Positions 16,689 to 24,894 of a stretch of DNA of 64,000 nt are shown here, one piece after another. The DNA lies in contig NZ_LPWG01000010.1 in NCBI RefSeq assembly GCF_001723285.1, positions 62,001 to 126,000 of the forward strand, given 5' to 3'. Numbering within the stretch: the first letter of the stretch is position 1; each line of letters begins with the position of its first letter. The translations under genes were made by a program, and so were the position numbers. A model generated the notes under the pieces. It did no database searches and was not told where the DNA came from. It saw only the letters and a list, made by a program, of their open reading frames with translations. Source of the DNA: Methyloceanibacter methanicus. Its GTDB lineage: Bacteria > Pseudomonadota > Alphaproteobacteria > Rhizobiales > Methyloligellaceae.

Positions 16689-17161
16689 TCAGGGCGCTTC
16701 ACGCGCCATGACGGACTGGCCGACCACGGTCGGCAGGTCCTTGGTCTCGGGCGCTTCGCCTGGTCGCGCTTGGCGTTCCACCAGGTGGTGGCGTAGGTGG
16801 CGCCGCCGTCGCGCTTGTAGAGATGCGTCCACACCTCCTCGCCGGGATAGTAGTAGACGGTCCAGGGGCCGAGGATCCCCCGGGGAAGTGCGTGGAACGT
16901 CACCAGCACCTCGCCGCCGGGCTTCACGTCGCCCTTCTTCGCTTCGATCACGCGGAGCTTGGCGAGATAGGCGGGGAGCCGTTCGCCCGTCGTCTTGTCC
17001 GTCGTGACGCTGGTGCAGGTCACCGACATCACGCGCACCAGCGCGACGACGTCGCTCTTGGCCACCAGCTCCGCGTCCGACATCGGCGCCGGCACCGCTT
17101 GCGCGGACAGGGTGACAAGGTAGAGACCGATCGCGGTCAGAAGGCAAACGGCATATCGCAT
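16689..17161 (-). CDS. Secreted protein of unknown function (one frameshift)
   Basis: Not a family I recognise. The N-terminus MRYAVCLLTAIGLYLVTLSAQAV.. is a signal peptide. The mature part (AELVAKSDVVALVRVMSV, YLAKLRVIEAKKGDVKPGG, VLVTFHALPRGILGPWTVYY, GEEVWTHLYKRDGGATYATT) looks like a small beta-rich periplasmic domain. The original frame runs on to 16577 with an Arg/Pro-rich tail; inserting one base near 16756 instead gives the sensible ending KAPETKDLPTVVGQSVMARE and a stop at 16689, which I prefer. About 155 residues. Single gene upstream of the SulP gene on the same strand. Confidence 0.6.
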
Positions 17162-17194
17162 GGGGCCTCCTTAGCCTTTCAGCCTTTGGAGCAT

Positions 17195-17275
17195 ATCCTT
17201 CGAGGCCCGGCGCGTCATGCTGAGGTGTGAGCGCAAGCGAGCCTCGAAGCCCACGCCGGGCACCTCAGGATGACG
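17195..17275. repeat. Dispersed intergenic palindromic repeat, copy 2
   Basis: Same element as at 664-743: left arm ATCCTTCGAGGCCCGGCGCG, then TCATGCTGAGG; right arm GCCTCGAAG..CACCTCAGGATGACG. Lies between polA and the secreted-protein gene. Confidence 0.7.
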
Positions 17276-17318
17276 GACGCATAGGGGACCGAGACAAACA
17301 TTAACGCCCAAGCGCACC

Positions 17319-20265
17319 CTAATGCGCGGCCTCCCAGTTGTCGGCGGCGCGGGCGTCGACCTGCAGCGGCACTTTGAGCTCGAGCGCGGGCGCGGGCGCG
17401 GCCTCCATCACCGTGCGCGCGACTCCATGGTCTTCTTGGCTTCTTTTTCCGGCGCTTCGAAGATCAGTTCGTCATGGACCTGCAGCAGCATGCGTGCTTC
17501 GAGGCCCGCATCGCGCAAGGCCTCCGGCATGCGGATCATGGCGCGGCGGATGATGTCCGCGGCCGAGCCCTGGATCGGCGCGTTGATGGCCGCGCGCTCG
17601 TAATTGCCGCGCAAGGACGGGTTCTTGATGTTGATTTCGGGGTAGTGGACCTTCCGCCCGAACAGCGTGGACACGTAGCCCGAGTGCCGCGCCTCCGCCT
17701 TCGTCGCTTCCATATAGTCCTTGATGCCGGGGAAGCGCTCGAAATAGGTCTTGATATAGGCGGCCGCCTCCCCGCGCGGAATGCCGAGCTGCGCGCCGAG
17801 CCCCACCGCCGAGATGCCGTAAATGATGCCGAAATTGATCGCCTTGGCCCGCCGGCGGACCCCAGGATCCATGCCCTCGATGGGCACGCCGAACATTTCC
17901 GATGCCGTCATGGCGTGGATATCGAGGCCGTCCGCGAAGGCCTGGCGGAGCGTGGGCGTGTCGGCCATATGGGCCAGCACGCGCAGCTCGATCTGGCTGT
18001 AGTCGGCGCTGATGAGCGTCTTGCCCTTCTCGGCCACGAAGGCCTTGCGGATCTCGCGGCCTTCCTTGGTGCGCACGGGGATGTTCTGGAGGTTCGGCTC
18101 TTGGCTCGCGAGACGCCCCGTCGTGGTCGAGGCCAGCACGTAGCGCGTATGCACGCGGCCCGTGTCCGCGTTGATGTAGGCGGGCAAAGCATCCGTATAC
18201 GTACTTTTCAGCTTGGCGAGTTGCCGCCATTGCAGGATCTTTTGCGGTAGATCGTGGCCCTCGGCGGCGAGCTCCTCGAGCACGGCCGCGTCGGTGCTCC
18301 AGGCGCCGGTCTTGGTCTTCCGCCCGCCGGGAAGGCTCATCTTGTCGAACAGGATCTCGCCGAGCTGCTTGGGCGAACCGATATTGAAGTCCTCGCCCGC
18401 AAGTTCGCGGATCTCGTCTTCGAGCCGCGCGATCTCTTGCGCGAACGCGCCGGAGAGGCGCGCCAGCATGGCGCGGTCCACCTTGATCCCGGCGCGCTCC
18501 ATCTCGGCGAGGACCGGTTGCAACGGCCGCTCCAGCGTCTCGTAGACGGTGGTGACGCCTTCGGCGGGCATGCGGGGCTTCAGCACGCGCCACAGCCGCA
18601 TCGCCACGTCGGCCTCCTCGCCCGCGGCTTCGGTCGCGCGGGCCACGTCCACGCGGTCGAAGGTGATCGCCGATTTGCCGGTCCCCAGCACCTCTTTCTC
18701 GGTGAGGCAGGTATGGCCGAAAAGGACGGACGCACGCTTGGCGAGGCCGTGGTCGGCGCGCCCCGCATCGAGCGCGTAGGAGATCAGGGTGGGATCGTCG
18801 ACCGTTTGTAGCGCGATGCCGTAACGGGCCAACGCGACCATGGCGGGCTTGGCGTCGGCGGCGATCTTGAGCACGGCGTCGTCTTCGAGCAGCGGCTTCA
18901 GGATCGGCCACGCATCCCCAAGTGGGACCTGCACGATGTTCGCATCGCCCCCGAGGTCGAGCCCGTCGCCCGCCCGGTGCGACAAGGGCACATAGGCGCC
19001 CTGGCCCGGCGCCACCGACAAAGCGATGCCGGCGATGTCGCCCGTCATGGGATCGGCGCAGGCGCGCTTGACCGACAGGGCCACGTAAGCCTGATCGCGC
19101 GCGCCGCCACGAGCTCGATGAGCCGCGCGGCGTCCGTCACGGTCTCGTAGGCCGTCCGATCGAAGGGGATGTCCTCGATCCGGCTCTGACGCTCGGCGGC
19201 GAGTTCGCGCGGCGAGCCGCCTTGCGCGGGCGTACGCGGGCGGGGCCGGCCGCGCCGCGCGGCTTTGCCGCAAGGGATGGTCGTAGTTGTCCTTCTTCTT
19301 GGCCGGCGTCTTCTTGGGCTTGTCCGTGCCTTCGGGCAACGGCGCGCCGAGCCCTTCGGCCACGCGCTTGGTGAGGGTCGTGAACTCCATCTCGCGCATG
19401 AAGCCGAGCAGGGCCTCGGGCTCCGGCGGCCGCACGGCCGTCTCGGCCAGCGGCACGTCGAGTGGTGTCTTCGTATCGAGCGTCACGAGCGTGCGCGACA
19501 GCCGCGCCTGGTCGGCATATTCGATCAGGTTCTCGCGGCGCTTCTGCTGCTTGATCTCGGCGCGCGGGCCAGCAGCGTGTCGAGATCGCCATACTCGCCG
19601 ATCAGCAGCGCGGCGGTCTTGACGCCGATCCCCGGGACCCCGGGCACGTTGTCGGACGTATCGCCGATCAGCGCCTGCACCTCGATGACCTTGTCGGGCG
19701 GAACGCCGAACTTCTCGATCACACCCTCTTCGCCGATCACCTTGTTCTTCATGGTGTCGTACATGATGATGCCGGGCTGGACCATCTGCATCAGGTCCTT
19801 GTCGGACGACACGATGGTCACGTCCGCGCCGGCCTCGCGCGCCTCCATCGCGTAGGTGGCGATCAGGTCGTCGGCCTCGTAGCCTTCCTTTTCGATACAG
19901 GCGACGTTGAAGGCCCGCACGGCGTCACGCACCAGCGGGAACTGGGGTATGAGATCTTCCGGCGCCTCCGGCCGGTTGGCCTTGTAGCCGTCGAACAGGT
20001 CTGAGCGGAACGTCTTGGCCGAATAGTCGAAGATCACCGCCATATGCGTGGGCGGGGCGAGTTCACCGGTCTCGCGGAGCAGCTTCCACAACATGGCGCA
20101 AAAGCCGTGCACGGCCCCGACGGGCAGGCCGTCGGAGGGCCGGGTCAGCGGCGGCAGTGCATGATAGGCGCGGAAAATATAGCCCGACCCGTCGATCAAA
20201 TAGACGTGGTCGCCGGGCGCTGCCGGCCTGCTCGCGCCAGCCGATGCGGTCTTCTTCTGGGTCAT
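17319..20265 (-). CDS. polA: DNA polymerase I (about four frameshifts)
   Basis: Gap filling, primer removal and repair. Start MTQKKTASAGASR at 20265. The 5' nuclease domain (YLIDGSGYIFRAYHALPPL, FDYSAKTFRSDLFDGYKANR, EADDLIATYA, IVSSDKDLMQ, IGDTSDNVPGVPGIGVKTA) runs to about 19570. It continues as LVTLDTKTPLDVPL, then a 3'-5' exonuclease-like domain. The polymerase domain has motif A SADYSQIELRVLAH, motif B RRRAKAINFGIIYGIS and motif C LLQVHDELIFEAP. Breaks are near 19563, 19265, 19100 and 17424; after the last, the chain ends KVPLQVDARAADNWEAAH with stop at 17319. In the exonuclease region the first catalytic Asp-Glu site falls in a garbled stretch, so its state cannot be read. Confidence 0.93.
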
Positions 20266-20355
20266 GACCGGGGGACTATACGGACTGCATGCCCGGCGCG
20301 GAACGGGGAAAGGCCACGCATCCACGGGGCGCCGGCACGCGGGGCGAGCCTGGCC

Positions 20356-22026
20356 TCACGCCTGCGGTTCGTGCTCGTCTTCCTTTTCGTCCCCGACGTT
20401 TCCGGGCGCGAAGGTCTTGTCGGGGCCGCCGAAGGTCTCGTCGATATAACTCCGGAAATACTTCTCCAGAGGCGGGAAGGCCCGGGCGAAGCGCCGGAAG
20501 TCCTTCTGGGCGGTGAACAGAAGAAGCCCGTCTTCGAGGGCGACGACGAGCCCCGTCCGCAAATGGGATTTGAGCAGGACCCGCTCGCCGAAATGCTCGC
20601 CCGGGCCGAACTCCTTCTCGAAATGCTCGCCCGTGTCGGGATTGTCGATGGTCAGCCGAAAGCGGCCCTTGACGACCGTGTAGAAGCCGTCGATCAGCAT
20701 GCCCGGCTCGAACACCTTGTCGCCCTTCCAGAAATGGATGTAGCGCGTGGCCGGCGCGGGCATGCGGAGCTGCACGATATTGGGCGGCATCACCGCGTTG
20801 ATCATCCAGTTCAGTCCGACGCGGACCTTCGCGACGAGCCCCGGCAGGAAGGACAGATAGAAGCCCCGCCACAAGAGCCACGCGAAGATGCCGTGCATCT
20901 TGACGCCGTAGACGTCCGCCACCGCCTTGCTCATGCCGAGCGAGGCCAACGAGCCCTTCGATGTGTAGGCAAAGGGTTTCAGCGGTTCGCCCTTGAGCTT
21001 CGCCACGATATTGACCGCGAGCTGGTAGCCTTCGCGCACGGCGAACTGCGCGGTCTGCGTGGCGTAGTCGGCCGGGTCTTCCTTGGGATCGTCGTTGAGG
21101 GGGATCAGCGCGGCATCGCCCAGCGCCCAGACATCGTCGTGTCCGGGGACCTGCATGAAGCGGTTCGTCTTGATGCGGCCCCAATGCATGTCGAGGCCGA
21201 GCGACTGCACCAGCGGGTGCGGCCCGTTGCCGATGGTCGCCACCACGGTCGAGGCATTGATGACCCGTCCGTTGGTCAGCTCGACGCCCGTGGACGTGGC
21301 CGACTTCGTGCCGACGCCGGTCAGAACGTCCACCCCGTTGGCACGCAGATTCTTGGTCGCGTATTCGGCAAGGTCGGCCGGGAAGGTCGGCAGGATGCGC
21401 GGCGCGAACTCGACGAGATACATGCGGATCTCTTCGGGCTTGATGTTGTGGTAGTAGCGCAGCGCCCGGCTGATCAGCTCGTTGGTTTCCGCGGCGGTTT
21501 CGACGCCCGAAAAGCCCGCGCCCACGACGATAAAGGTCAGGAGCTGATCCTTGACCAGCGTGTCGGTGGTCACGTCGGCGGTCTCCAGGCAGCCGATCAC
21601 GTGGGTGCGCAGCATGTGCGCGTCCGTCAGGTCCTTCATGGTCAAGGCGTGATCCGCCATGCCCGGGATCCGGGCGAGATCCACGCCCGTGCCGAGCGCG
21701 ATCACGAGTTCGTCGTAAGGCAGTTCCACGGGCGTCATGCGGGCGCCCTGCATCACGATGACGATCTTCCGTTCGAAATCGATGCCCATGACGCGGGCCT
21801 GGCGCACCTGGACCCGGGTCAGGAGCTGCCGCAGCGGCACCACCGCGTCGGAGGAGTTCAGGTTCGAGGAGGCCACCTCCGGCAGGAGGGGCTGAAAAAC
21901 GAAATAGTTGTTGTTGTTGATGAGCTCGACATCGACCAAGCCGCGGCCCAGCTTTTCCAAGGACTTGGCGGCGAAGACACCGCCAAAGCCGCCGCCGATC
22001 ACGATGACCTTCTTCTTGTCCGCCAT
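20356..22026 (-). CDS. Type II NADH dehydrogenase fused to a cyclic-nucleotide-binding domain
   Basis: 556 residues. The N-terminal 430 form a non-proton-pumping NADH:quinone oxidoreductase: FAD-binding VIVIGGGFGGVFAAKSLEKL, NNYFVFQPLLPEVA, NAD-binding FIVVGAGFSGVETAAE, WALGDAALIP, and the membrane-association region GIFAWLLWRGFYLSFLPG. From about residue 435, IHFWKGDKVFEPGMLIDGFY, FGPGEHFGERVLLKSHLRTG and LLLFTAQKDFRRF make a cNMP-binding (Crp-like) domain. Its cassette keeps the FGE and RTG residues where ligands usually bind. The fusion suggests respiratory entry of electrons could be tuned by a nucleotide signal. Transcribed on its own between polA and tRNA-Arg. Confidence 0.9.
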   Translation of the reverse strand: MADKKKVIVIGGGFGGVFAAKSLEKLGRGLVDVELINNNNYFVFQPLLPEVASSNLNSSDAVVPLRQLLTRVQVRQARVMGIDFERKIVIVMQGARMTPVELPYDELVIALGTGVDLARIPGMADHALTMKDLTDAHMLRTHVIGCLETADVTTDTLVKDQLLTFIVVGAGFSGVETAAETNELISRALRYYHNIKPEEIRMYLVEFAPRILPTFPADLAEYATKNLRANGVDVLTGVGTKSATSTGVELTNGRVINASTVVATIGNGPHPLVQSLGLDMHWGRIKTNRFMQVPGHDDVWALGDAALIPLNDDPKEDPADYATQTAQFAVREGYQLAVNIVAKLKGEPLKPFAYTSKGSLASLGMSKAVADVYGVKMHGIFAWLLWRGFYLSFLPGLVAKVRVGLNWMINAVMPPNIVQLRMPAPATRYIHFWKGDKVFEPGMLIDGFYTVVKGRFRLTIDNPDTGEHFEKEFGPGEHFGERVLLKSHLRTGLVVALEDGLLLFTAQKDFRRFARAFPPLEKYFRSYIDETFGGPDKTFAPGNVGDEKEDEHEPQA

Positions 22027-22213
22027 CCTCTTGTTTTTCCCCGGCTGCCCAGCCTTATCCAGCGTTAGGCCGCATAGGTGACGCCTCTGGCCGAGCGCGT
22101 CAAGTGAGCCGTGGGAGCAGGGAACGCCCCGGCCGGCGCGACCGGGCAGCCTTGCGAAGCGAGCGTTGCTTACGCTTCACGGTTTGGGTAGGTTCGCGCC
22201 CACAGTCTGCTCA

Positions 22214-22290
<77 letters not shown>

Positions 22291-22568
22291 AAAAACGACA
22301 TAAAAATCAATATCTTATTATAAGCGGGCAATCGACACATTTGTCTTGGGACAATTCTGGGACACTTTTTGGGAGCCTCCAGGCCCGTGCCCGCTCTCTA
22401 TGCAGTAGCGGACATGGTGGATGGCTCCGACCATGTCCACTAAGTGCCAGAAGCAGAACTCTGAACTGAGGCGTTGACGCCGCTCATTTCGGCCAAGCGC
22501 CAATTGAGTTGGCGCACCGGTTGCCAACCCGTTTGGTGGGGCGTGGCGCTGGGAATGTTGGATACCAT

Positions 22569-23672
22569 CTAGCTCGCAGGACGTAGCAGGCGCGGCAATT
22601 GATGCCGTGCAATGCCTCCCCCCAAAATTCGTCGGACCGGATTCTCGAACAGGCGATAGCTGAGCATGGCCACAGCCGTGGTTATGCCCAGGGCTATTCC
22701 TCCGAGCCCAAACATCCATGCCCCTTCAATCTCGATGATCTTGGGCAGTATTCTGAACATTCCAGCGGCCACCAGCGGATGCAGCATATAAACGCCATAG
22801 GACGCGTTGCTGAAATTGCGCAACAGCGGTCGGGAAAAGAGCTTTGGTCGAGCCGAGAGTTCCATCCGGGCGGTGAGCAAGACCACGACGGCAAATGCGA
22901 CCAGTACTATTTCGTCAGGGGCGCCAACGACCATAAGGCCAATGGGGATCAATGCCGCGGAATAGCCAATCCACCTGGGCACCGAGACATGGGCGAGGCG
23001 TTGAGTCACCAACAGATAGATCACCATTCCGGCAAAGAACGATGGGAGCGCACGCAAGCATCCAAACTCCGCAGTGGCGCGTGTCCACGGAGAGTCCCCG
23101 CAGAAGCTGATGAACGCAGCGACAAAGGCCGCCATAGCGATCACCAGTGTCAGACAACTGATTTCTCCCAACCGGCGGGTCGCCAAGAGCAGCACGGGGA
23201 ACAGCAGGTAGACAAAGAATTCCGCGCTAATGGACCATGAGGGGTAGTTGAAAGTCAGGTCGTCGGTGACACCCCAGGCATGGACCAGAAGGAGATTTGG
23301 GACAATCGCGTCGGCGGGGTACCGGTCTGGGTTCTCGAATGAAAAGAGGCCATACGCAGCACAAACGGCAAGCGCTATGTAGACCATCAACGTAAGGAGG
23401 TGGAGGGGATAGATTCGCGCTAGGCGCTTTCGCAGGTAGACGAGATAATCGGAATTGGAGGTCATGCGCGTGCGGTAGACGTGCATGATTACGAAGCCAG
23501 AAAGTATAAAGAAGAAATCGACGAGAAGCTGCAGCGGAGCGACCGCATCTTCAGCTTGGCCCAGCGGCATGTAAGCGGCGAAATGGAAGATAACGACACC
23601 TACCGCAGCCACGTAGCGGTAGAAATCGAGTACGTCGAAATGCCAGTTGAGTGTCTGTTCGGATTCTCCCAT
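22569..23672 (-). CDS. Acyltransferase 3 (OafA/YrhL-type) membrane O-acyltransferase
   Basis: 367 residues, about ten membrane helices. Family marks: LDFYRYVAAVGVVIFHFAAY, with the catalytic His in helix 1; FFFILSGFVIMHVYRTRM; YLRKRLARIYPLHLL (the Arg-rich R-x10-P motif); SWSISAEFFVYLLFP; and YGVYMLHPLVAAG. These enzymes transfer acyl (often acetyl) groups from the cytoplasm to O-antigen, exopolysaccharide or lipids across the inner membrane. Being the only gene in the tRNA-bounded island, it looks like a surface-modification cargo gene. Codon use is visibly less GC-biased than that of its neighbours, consistent with transfer. Confidence 0.9.
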   Translation of the reverse strand: MGESEQTLNWHFDVLDFYRYVAAVGVVIFHFAAYMPLGQAEDAVAPLQLLVDFFFILSGFVIMHVYRTRMTSNSDYLVYLRKRLARIYPLHLLTLMVYIALAVCAAYGLFSFENPDRYPADAIVPNLLLVHAWGVTDDLTFNYPSWSISAEFFVYLLFPVLLLATRRLGEISCLTLVIAMAAFVAAFISFCGDSPWTRATAEFGCLRALPSFFAGMVIYLLVTQRLAHVSVPRWIGYSAALIPIGLMVVGAPDEIVLVAFAVVVLLTARMELSARPKLFSRPLLRNFSNASYGVYMLHPLVAAGMFRILPKIIEIEGAWMFGLGGIALGITTAVAMLSYRLFENPVRRILGGGIARHQLPRLLRPAS

Positions 23673-23987
23673 CGACCTATCTGCTTATAGGGCAAGAAAA
23701 ACCTCAACTTTAGAGACAGGTTAACCCTAACTTACGCGTGCGTTGATGTCCTCTATGGTTTCCCGCTCTGATAGTTAGGCGGATAAATCGCGCCAGCATT
23801 CGGTGCGCCACGAGGGCGGCCCTTCCTCCCCCGAATAGGTCCGCTTTGGGTCGGTAGCAGACGATGTTGGCGGACATCAGGGAGGACCGCTCTGACTAGG
23901 ATAGTGGACATGGTCTGCGTGAGGCCAATGTCCGCCTATCACCTGCTCCAAGTGTCGCAAGTGTGAGCGCACGATATCGACCAAGGG
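23673..23987. other. Non-coding part of the island, 5' of the acyltransferase
   Basis: No gene is visible. The stretch next to the start is AT-richer and must hold the acyltransferase promoter. Around 23840-23935 short inverted copies of TGTCCGC/GCGGACA occur; similar TGTCC motifs appear near 22405-22440 at the other end of the island. Confidence 0.4.
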
Positions 23988-24033
23988 CCTCCGAAGGCAG
24001 AGGTCAGAGCTTCGAATCTTGTCGGGTGCGCCA
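23988..24033 (+). repeat. Degenerate copy of the tRNA-Arg 3' end (candidate attachment site)
   Basis: 43 of 46 bases match 22245-22290, from the anticodon loop to CCA. The three changes fall in the 5' half of the T arm and destroy its pairing, and there is no 5' half, so it cannot be a tRNA. Confidence 0.75.
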
Positions 24034-24099
24034 GAATTTCTCCTCAAAATCAAGAGCCTAAAGAGCCGTTGGCTGCCGCGCGTCATGGCCTGGGGCGAG

Positions 24100-24345
24100 T
24101 CCGGACGCGAGGCCGCGACCGACTCTGCCTCGTGATCGACAAGGTCGCGGTGAAGGGGCGCAAGGGAGGGACTTCTCGTCTACGAATTGCTCGGCGATAC
24201 CGCCCGCGTCCCGGAAGCGGACCGTGAGCGGGCAAACTTCTATGCCGAAGCGTTCGGACTGTATCTCAACCGTCGACGGACCGCGGCTCAGGAAGAACTC
24301 GCGTCGGTGGTGGAACGGGCGCCGTCGGCCATGCGTACCACGACC
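24100..24345 (+). pseudogene. Decayed fragment of an adenylate/guanylate cyclase C-terminus
   Basis: Translated on the plus strand, this reads VIDKVAVKGRKG, then after one extra G LLVYELLGDTARVPEADRER..NFYAEAFGLYLNRRRTAA. This closely follows the end of the intact cyclase encoded on the minus strand at 24895-27066 (VIDKVAVKGRK, LLVYELLGETAHVPEAERER, LYTEAFERYLNRQWTAA). Differences are spread over the whole match, so it is a diverged paralogue, not a recent copy. Only about 80 codons remain, the catalytic domain is gone, and the right-hand island boundary lies 70 bp upstream, which suggests the island or a deletion cut the gene. Confidence 0.8.
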
Positions 24346-24358
24346 TCCGATCGGCCCA

Positions 24359-24580
24359 CTAGGGCAGGCGTCGTGCCTCGCCGGGTACGAGATCATTCGC
24401 GATCCGCTGATCCAAGTCCTCCGGTTCCCGTCGAACGGCTTCTATGTGATGAGGCTGAAACCGAAGGCGCCTCGCGACCGTCGCCACCGCATCCTGCACA
24501 GTCTCCGCATTCGCCGCCCATCGTTCGCTGGCCTCGGCTTCGTCTTCGTACCAAGTCGCCTTCACCAACCAGAATGGCAT
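24359..24580 (-). CDS. Small conserved hypothetical protein
   Basis: 73 residues: MPFWLVKATWYEDEAEASER then WAANAETVQDAVATVARRLRFQPHHIEA. The composition (Trp-containing beta-strand, helix, RFQPHH) looks like a folded soluble domain, and I recall similar short proteins in Bradyrhizobium-type genomes, but I know no function. ATG at 24580 starts 7 bp after the stop of the small membrane protein gene upstream, so the two probably form a unit. Confidence 0.55.
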   Translation of the reverse strand: MPFWLVKATWYEDEAEASERWAANAETVQDAVATVARRLRFQPHHIEAVRREPEDLDQRIANDLVPGEARRLP

Positions 24581-24587
24581 GGCCGTC

Positions 24588-24791
24588 TCACTTTTGGCTT
24601 ATGAAGGTCAGGTACATGAGCACCAGGTAGACAATCGGAATAACCGTCAGGACGCCGATCTCAATGATGCCTGGCGCAGGACAGTTTCCTTCCCACATGC
24701 GATAGCCAACGAAAAGGACTGCCGCAAAGACAAGGACAAGGCCGATGTACCAGGGACGTAAGCGATGATTTTGTGGAACGCCTTCGCTCAT
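24588..24791 (-). CDS. Small two-helix membrane protein
   Basis: 67 residues with two hydrophobic segments at about 14-31 (WYIGLVLVFAAVLFVGY) and 40-62 (IIEIGVLTVIPIVYLVLMYL), joined by a short loop with a Cys-Pro. GGAGGAG lies at a good distance before the ATG at 24791. No family recognised. First gene of a likely two-gene unit downstream of the cyclase gene. Confidence 0.6.
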   Translation of the reverse strand: MSEGVPQNHRLRPWYIGLVLVFAAVLFVGYRMWEGNCPAPGIIEIGVLTVIPIVYLVLMYLTFISQK

Positions 24792-24894
24792 TTGCTGTGC
24801 TCCTCCATCAAGCGGTGACTCGATCTTGATTGGACGAACTTACACCGTGCCTTGCGTTGATTCCCATCAATCCAACGCGCCGTGAAACGCGGGC

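Noticed and set aside
20044-22068. Long plus-strand frame opposite the NDH-2 gene
   Set aside because: Repeats of Asp/His/Arg-rich sequence without any motif; it is the shadow of an intact minus-strand gene.
23988-24033. Possible second tRNA-Arg gene
   Set aside because: Only the 3' half is present and the T arm cannot pair; it is better explained as an attachment-site copy.
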